Positions 56,675 through 64,000 of a stretch of 64,000 nt of DNA are shown here, piece after piece. Position 1 is the stretch's first letter; each line of letters starts with the position of its first letter. Origin of the DNA: Desmodesmus armatus (Eukaryota > Chlorophyta > Chlorophyceae > Sphaeropleales > Scenedesmaceae); assembly GCA_007449985.2 (NCBI GenBank), contig VIIQ02000231.1, positions 60,519 to 124,518 on the forward strand. Reading direction: 5' to 3'. The position numbers were made by a program, and so were the translations under genes. Under the pieces are notes generated by a model that did not search any database, was not told where the DNA came from, and was given only the letters and a program-made list of their open reading frames with translations.

Positions 56675-59600
56675 GTCAGTCAGGGTGCAGGTCAGGGGTT
56701 AGACACAGGGGGGTGGACAATGATTCTCTGGGGGTTTCGCCGGCTCAGCCCAAGCAGACGCACTCGTGTGCAGCGTTTCTCATGCAAAGCAATTGCGTTT
56801 AATGTGCGCATTCCTTCCACAAAGTTACGAGGCTTGCCAGGCTGTTCTCGCGTAGCTCGGTCCAAAGACTCCCTGAGAGGCTCAGCAGCGCCAGAAACAC
56901 AGTCAACGGTTACGTCAGCCAACCACGGACAAAAGAGCAACCACACAGCAGCGACTGGCAGCACATTTCGACTCACAACAACACTATCAAGCGGAATCAG
57001 CTACGCAGATGAGCCCGCGGTGAGGCCTTTATGTGGTACAGTATGCTGAAGGTCACATCAGTTACCCCAGGTCCCAGAATGCCAATTTCACCGCTCCAAC
57101 ACAGTACAGGGCGAGACAGCACAATCTCACTGCAGCAATACTTCGCTCTTGCTGCATGTACACCGCACAGATACAAGGCACAAGCTAGCACGGCCTTGCA
57201 GAGATACAGGAAAAACATCTGAGAGCCAGTGCTGGGGCCAGCTGGGCCGAAAAAACGAGAATTCCGCTTACCGCCAATCTGCGCAGCGGGGCATACGTTT
57301 ATTCAAATTGCGGAAACACCAGAGCAAGGCTGCACTTTTTAAGCATATCACTTTGTTCCTTAGGACTTGCTCTACAGCTGACTGCAACACCCGCGAGATT
57401 CATTGTCCACCCCCCTGTGTCTGGGGCTGTGCACTGACTTGGCACCAACAGGGCTCCAAGGGCCCCGGCACAGTGTGCCATTGCGTCACACTCAGCAGCG
57501 ATAGTGCACCTACCCTAGCCTTACCAGCGTTCATGGCCTGTGCTAGCAGCCGTCGCCAATGACAGTTTCTGGGCCGCCACCCCCCTACCCCCCCACCACC
57601 GGCAACATGACCCTCCCGGGCGCCGTCACCTACTGTGCCACCCTTGCCTTGGCCTTGGCATATGGCACTGTCACTATTGTCGCCTGGCTGCTTGGCACCT
57701 TTTGCATATGGCAGCTAGGGCTGTTGTGTTGCTGATGTCCTCAACCATCAACAACCGCAACACACTCAAACCCTACCCCAGGACCTCTTGAGCATACAAC
57801 TGGTCCTTGAGCCTCATTTCAGCAAGGCTACTGTCACAACTGTTGGCACGTGTCAGTACTATAGTACTGTGCCCTTGGCCGTTCACTTTGATTACCAAGC
57901 TGCATGCCGCGGCAACAATGACAATTTCGCGGTTTGACGCAGGGCACACGGTCAACCCGCCAAACACAACAGCATGTTCAGGCTTGTCAAGGCTATGTGC
58001 TTCTACAGCATATAGCTCAATCAACTGCTCAGCATCACACAATCCATACAGCACCCCCTGCCAGCTGCTGCCCTTCCTGCTGCATGCGTGGCCGTTGAGG
58101 GCTGTTTCGCTGGGGTTGGCGGTTCCGCCCCCCAAGCATGCCACGTGCTGTGCGCCTGGCTGGCAGCTGCAGTTGTAGTAAAGCTGCTGCTTGCAGCAAC
58201 CAGTGTGGCCTGCATATGGTGTGGGGTTGACTATCTTGTGGCATCTCATCACTGCTATGCTGCTGTGCTGCCCGCATGTTCGCCCCGCCTTGCGCATGTC
58301 GCCTTTGTTTCGCCGCAATGCACCTGCACACAAAGGGGGGTCCAGGACATCCATCCAGCCAACCACATACATTACAACAGCACATAACAATGACATGTTC
58401 AGGGAGCTGTGCATGGGCTGCAGGACAAATGTGTTGCTGCTGGCTGAGGCACACAGAGCACTTCATCATCTGCAGCGACTGGGGTCCCCATGGTGCACAG
58501 CGAAGCAGCCAGCCTCCTGCCTCAGGGATGGCAGCTGCTGCTTGATCCACCCCACTCAACTAAATGCAAGAGGTCCATTGAGCACGTGCATAGTCACATG
58601 GATGAGGAGACGCACAGCTGGCTGCTGCAGTGTATGCAATTATACCCCAACACGAACGCTACCCCACAAAGGTCCAAGGGGCAGTATGCTACTTTTGAAT
58701 GCCCTATGCCAGCCAGCAGGACTGCATCTGATATCACCACACTGCCAGACACTTGGGAGGCATTCACTGCTGTTGGTGGCAACTACACTGCCCTTGAGCT
58801 CAGCTGAGCGCTGTAACGCTTGTGCGTCGTAGCAGCGATTGTGGTTTGGCACCCTTCAACTGCACGGTTGCTCTGCCTCACCAAGGCAGCTGCCTGTGGT
58901 GCTGGCATTTGTCTCTGCTGCTGCTGCGTGACACACCAGTCTCACCCACCTATGGGTCTCATCTGCTCCTTGCATCTGGTGGTCATGGTGTGGGGCTCGA
59001 CTCGTGTCGTCGTTGGTGCCTCCTTAGTGTTGGATGTTGGCTGTAAGTACCTGCAGGAAGGGCAGGGAGCAGTTGCTTCGGTTTTCAACTGCTGATCCAG
59101 CACCATGCAGGCTGGCTGCTTCTGCTGTGTAGCTCTGCTGTGGGTCTCATGCAGCTTAGTGGCACTGTTCTTGCAATTACTGCTACTGCTGCTGCCAAGG
59201 CTGTTCTGTGCTGAGCCTGATCTGGATGTGCAGGGGGCCTCCAATGCATTCACCAAGTGAAATCATAATGTTGAGAATGCTCCATGGGGCCGATGCTCCT
59301 GCTGGTGTGCTGCAGTGTGGCCCACACACCTGTTGGTTGATCTGGAACATCACACCAGCCCTCAGCTGCTGCTGCTGCTGCTCCAGCCTCTCTGCTAAGC
59401 TGAAACTTTTACTTGACAACATACAAGTTCAACTGTTTGAATTGCAGAGCAAGATGAAGCCGCTAGAAGAAACCAAGAATCCAGCACAGCAGATGCTGAC
59501 ACTCCTGCTGACTGCTAAAATCAAGATGGCGAGTTGCACACGGGCTGCAGAGCTGACAAGAACGTACGCATTACAAGCATTGATTTCACTGAAAACAAGG

Positions 59601-62600
59601 CCGCAATCGTCCGTGTTTCCGCAGAGAACACGGACGTCAGTCAGGGTGCAGGTCAGGGGTTAGACACAGGGGGGTGGACAATGATTCTCTGGGGGTTTCG
59701 CCGGCTCAGCCCAAGCAGACGCACTCGTGTGCAGCGTTTCTCATGCAAAGCAATTGCGTTTAATGTGCGCATTCCTTCCACAAAGTTACGAGGCTTGCCA
59801 GGCTGTTCTCGCGTAGCTCGGTCCAAAGACTCCCTGAGAGGCTCAGCAGCGCCAGAAACACAGTCAACGGTTACGTCAGCCAACCACGGACAAAAGAGCA
59901 ACCACACAGCAGCGACTGGCAGCACATTTCGACTCACAACAACACTATCAAGCGGAATCAGCTACGCAGATGAGCCCGCGGTGAGGCCTTTATGTGGTAC
60001 AGTATGCTGAAGGTCACATCAGTTACCCCAGGTCCCAGAATGCCAATTTCACCGCTCCAACACAGTACAGGGCGAGACAGCACAATCTCACTGCAGCAAT
60101 ACTTCGCTCTTGCTGCATGTACACCGCACAGATACAAGGCACAAGCTAGCACGGCCTTGCAGAGATACAGGAAAAACATCTGAGAGCCAGTGCTGGGGCC
60201 AGCTGGGCCGAAAAAACGAGAATTCCGCTTACCGCCAATCTGCGCAGCGGGGCATACGTTTATTCAAATTGCGGAAACACCAGAGCAAGGCTGCACTTTT
60301 TAAGCATATCACTTTGTTCCTTAGGACTTGCTCTACAGCTGACTGCAACACCCGCGAGATTCATTGTCCACCCCCCTGTGTCTGGGGCTGTGCACTGACT
60401 TGGCACCAACAGGGCTCCAAGGGCCCCGGCACAGTGTGCCATTGCGTCACACTCAGCAGCGATAGTGCACCTACCCTAGCCTTACCAGCGTTCATGGCCT
60501 GTGCTAGCAGCCGTCGCCAATGACAGTTTCTGGGCCGCCACCCCCCTACCCCCCCACCACCGGCAACATGACCCTCCCGGGCGCCGTCACCTACTGTGCC
60601 ACCCTTGCCTTGGCCTTGGCATATGGCACTGTCACTATTGTCGCCTGGCTGCTTGGCACCTTTTGCATATGGCAGCTAGGGCTGTTGTGTTGCTGATGTC
60701 CTCAACCATCAACAACCGCAACACACTCAAACCCTACCCCAGGACCTCTTGAGCATACAACTGGTCCTTGAGCCTCATTTCAGCAAGGCTACTGTCACAA
60801 CTGTTGGCACGTGTCAGTACTATAGTACTGTGCCCTTGGCCGTTCACTTTGATTACCAAGCTGCATGCCGCGGCAACAATGACAATTTCGCGGTTTGACG
60901 CAGGGCACACGGTCAACCCGCCAAACACAACAGCATGTTCAGGCTTGTCAAGGCTATGTGCTTCTACAGCATATAGCTCAATCAACTGCTCAGCATCACA
61001 CAATCCATACAGCACCCCCTGCCAGCTGCTGCCCTTCCTGCTGCATGCGTGGCCGTTGAGGGCTGTTTCGCTGGGGTTGGCGGTTCCGCCCCCCAAGCAT
61101 GCCACGTGCTGTGCGCCTGGCTGGCAGCTGCAGTTGTAGTAAAGCTGCTGCTTGCAGCAACCAGTGTGGCCTGCATATGGTGTGGGGTTGACTATCTTGT
61201 GGCATCTCATCACTGCTATGCTGCTGTGCTGCCCGCATGTTCGCCCCGCCTTGCGCATGTCGCCTTTGTTTCGCCGCAATGCACCTGCACACAAAGGGGG
61301 GTCCAGGACATCCATCCAGCCAACCACATACATTACAACAGCACATAACAATGACATGTTCAGGGAGCTGTGCATGGGCTGCAGGACAAATGTGTTGCTG
61401 CTGGCTGAGGCACACAGAGCACTTCATCATCTGCAGCGACTGGGGTCCCCATGGTGCACAGCGAAGCAGCCAGCCTCCTGCCTCAGGGATGGCAGCTGCT
61501 GCTTGATCCACCCCACTCAACTAAATGCAAGAGGTCCATTGAGCACGTGCATAGTCACATGGATGAGGAGACGCACAGCTGGCTGCTGCAGTGTATGCAA
61601 TTATACCCCAACACGAACGCTACCCCACAAAGGTCCAAGGGGCAGTATGCTACTTTTGAATGCCCTATGCCAGCCAGCAGGACTGCATCTGATATCACCA
61701 CACTGCCAGACACTTGGGAGGCATTCACTGCTGTTGGTGGCAACTACACTGCCCTTGAGCTCAGCTGAGCGCTGTAACGCTTGTGCGTCGTAGCAGCGAT
61801 TGTGGTTTGGCACCCTTCAACTGCACGGTTGCTCTGCCTCACCAAGGCAGCTGCCTGTGGTGCTGGCATTTGTCTCTGCTGCTGCTGCGTGACACACCAG
61901 TCTCACCCACCTATGGGTCTCATCTGCTCCTTGCATCTGGTGGTCATGGTGTGGGGCTCGACTCGTGTCGTCGTTGGTGCCTCCTTAGTGTTGGATGTTG
62001 GCTGTAAGTACCTGCAGGAAGGGCAGGGAGCAGTTGCTTCGGTTTTCAACTGCTGATCCAGCACCATGCAGGCTGGCTGCTTCTGCTGTGTAGCTCTGCT
62101 GTGGGTCTCATGCAGCTTAGTGGCACTGTTCTTGCAATTACTGCTACTGCTGCTGCCAAGGCTGTTCTGTGCTGAGCCTGATCTGGATGTGCAGGGGGCC
62201 TCCAATGCATTCACCAAGTGAAATCATAATGTTGAGAATGCTCCATGGGGCCGATGCTCCTGCTGGTGTGCTGCAGTGTGGCCCACACACCTGTTGGTTG
62301 ATCTGGAACATCACACCAGCCCTCAGCTGCTGCTGCTGCTGCTCCAGCCTCTCTGCTAAGCTGAAACTTTTACTTGACAACATACAAGTTCAACTGTTTG
62401 AATTGCAGAGCAAGATGAAGCCGCTAGAAGAAACCAAGAATCCAGCACAGCAGATGCTGACACTCCTGCTGACTGCTAAAATCAAGATGGCGAGTTGCAC
62501 ACGGGCTGCAGAGCTGACAAGAACGTACGCATTACAAGCATTGATTTCACTGAAAACAAGGCCGCAATCGTCCGTGTTTCCGCAGAGAACACGGACGTCA

Positions 62601-64000
62601 GTCAGGGTGCAGGTCAGGGGTTAGACACAGGGGGGTGGACAATGATTCTCTGGGGGTTTCGCCGGCTCAGCCCAAGCAGACGCACTCGTGTGCAGCGTTT
62701 CTCATGCAAAGCAATTGCGTTTAATGTGCGCATTCCTTCCACAAAGTTACGAGGCTTGCCAGGCTGTTCTCGCGTAGCTCGGTCCAAAGACTCCCTGAGA
62801 GGCTCAGCAGCGCCAGAAACACAGTCAACGGTTACGTCAGCCAACCACGGACAAAAGAGCAACCACACAGCAGCGACTGGCAGCACATTTCGACTCACAA
62901 CAACACTATCAAGCGGAATCAGCTACGCAGATGAGCCCGCGGTGAGGCCTTTATGTGGTACAGTATGCTGAAGGTCACATCAGTTACCCCAGGTCCCAGA
63001 ATGCCAATTTCACCGCTCCAACACAGTACAGGGCGAGACAGCACAATCTCACTGCAGCAATACTTCGCTCTTGCTGCATGTACACCGCACAGATACAAGG
63101 CACAAGCTAGCACGGCCTTGCAGAGATACAGGAAAAACATCTGAGAGCCAGTGCTGGGGCCAGCTGGGCCGAAAAAACGAGAATTCCGCTTACCGCCAAT
63201 CTGCGCAGCGGGGCATACGTTTATTCAAATTGCGGAAACACCAGAGCAAGGCTGCACTTTTTAAGCATATCACTTTGTTCCTTAGGACTTGCTCTACAGC
63301 TGACTGCAACACCCGCGAGATTCATTGTCCACCCCCCTGTGTCTGGGGCTGTGCACTGACTTGGCACCAACAGGGCTCCAAGGGCCCGGCACAGTGTGCC
63401 ATTGCGTCACACTCAGCAGCGATAGTGCACCTACCCTAGCCTTACCAGCGTTCATGGCCTGTGCTAGCAGCCGTCGCCAATGACAGTTTCTGGGCCGCCA
63501 CCACCCCTAACACCCCCACCCCATGCAACATGACCCTCCGGGCGCCGTCACCTACTGTGCCCCCTTGCCTTGGCCTTGGCATATGGCACTGTCACTATTG
63601 TCGCCGGGCTTGGCACCTTTTGCATATGGCAGCTAGGGCTGTTGTGTTGCTGATGTCCTCAAAACATCAACAACCGCAACACACTCAAACCCTACCCCAG
63701 GACCTCTTGAGCATACAACTGGTCCTTGAGCCTCATTTCAGCAAGGCTACTGTCACAACTGTTGGCACGTGTCAGTACATAGTACTGTGCCCTTGGCCGT
63801 TCACTTGATTACCAAGCTGCATGCCGCGGCAACAATGACATTTCGCGGTTTGACGCAGGGCACACGGTCAACCGCCAAACACAACAGCATGTTCAGGCTT
63901 GTCAAGGCTATGTGCTTCTACAGCATATAGCTCAATCAACTGCTCAGCATCACACAATCCATACAGCACCCCCTCCAGCTGCTGCCCTTCCTGCTGCATG

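Larger units (their letters stand above)
53745..64000 (+). repeat. Head-to-tail satellite array, 2,961-bp unit, ~3.5 copies to window end
   Basis: Copies start at 53745, 56706, 59667 and 62628; the last is cut by the window edge. Copies 1-3 look identical wherever compared, so the array is recent or homogenised. The frames in the unit (for example 213 codons on each strand around 54,812-55,871) carry no domain and overlap on opposite strands, so I do not call genes. The unit holds a ~720-bp segment with terminal inverted repeats, a CAGTACTATAGTACTG palindrome (near 54,893 in copy 1) and a 9-bp hairpin just before each junction. Subtelomeric, centromeric or mobile-element arrays are all possible. 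No telomere repeat is seen. Confidence 0.95.

Noticed and set aside
53745..62627. Helitron tandem array
   Set aside because: The units end in a hairpin, but there is no CTRR terminus, no TC start and no Rep/helicase frame. The termini are inverted repeats instead.

Overview
The window is nuclear DNA from a eukaryote, most likely a green alga (Chlorophyta, probably Chlorophyceae). Genes are split into many short exons with GTGAGT/GTGCGT-type donors and CAG acceptors. CAG/CTG runs occur in exons and introns, coding sequence is rich in Ala, Gln and Ser, a TGTAA signal follows one gene, and there are no bacterial-style operons. The genus cannot be fixed from sequence alone. I found no rRNA, convincing tRNA or CRISPR array.

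Layout. 1-9.2 kb: a probable plus-strand membrane-protein gene (about 2.4-5.0 kb), a decayed ~170-bp repeat field and gene-poor DNA. 9.2-17.2 kb: two well-supported genes transcribed away from each other, a KMO-like FAD monooxygenase on minus (8 exons, 537 aa) and a DHA1-type MFS transporter on plus. 18.9-22.4 kb: a bZIP-like regulator on plus (3 exons, 752 aa) with an unusual basic region. 22.4-30.6 kb: mostly non-coding, with palindromes, simple repeats, a diverged duplication and eight tandem copies of a 151-bp unit. 30.72-37.49 kb: a young LTR retrotransposon on minus that has gag but no pol and sits inside an open reading frame. 38.9-44.4 kb: a secreted plant-type heme peroxidase on minus (11 exons, 620 aa) with a 20-nt microexon at the distal histidine. 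45.9-49.2 kb: decayed bZIP-family and leucine-rich-repeat fragments. 50.6-53.3 kb: an unrecognised 486-aa gene on plus. 53.7-64.0 kb: a head-to-tail array of a 2,961-bp unit running off the window end.

The exon models of the monooxygenase, peroxidase, bZIP-like gene and 486-aa gene keep one frame through every junction from ATG to stop, which is strong internal evidence. The genes look like independent metabolic, transport, regulatory and secreted functions, not one pathway. The most unusual content is the repeat fraction: the gag-only element whose reading frame ends in an integrase-tail-like segment, and the near-identical 2.96-kb array whose left edge coincides with a terminal inverted repeat.
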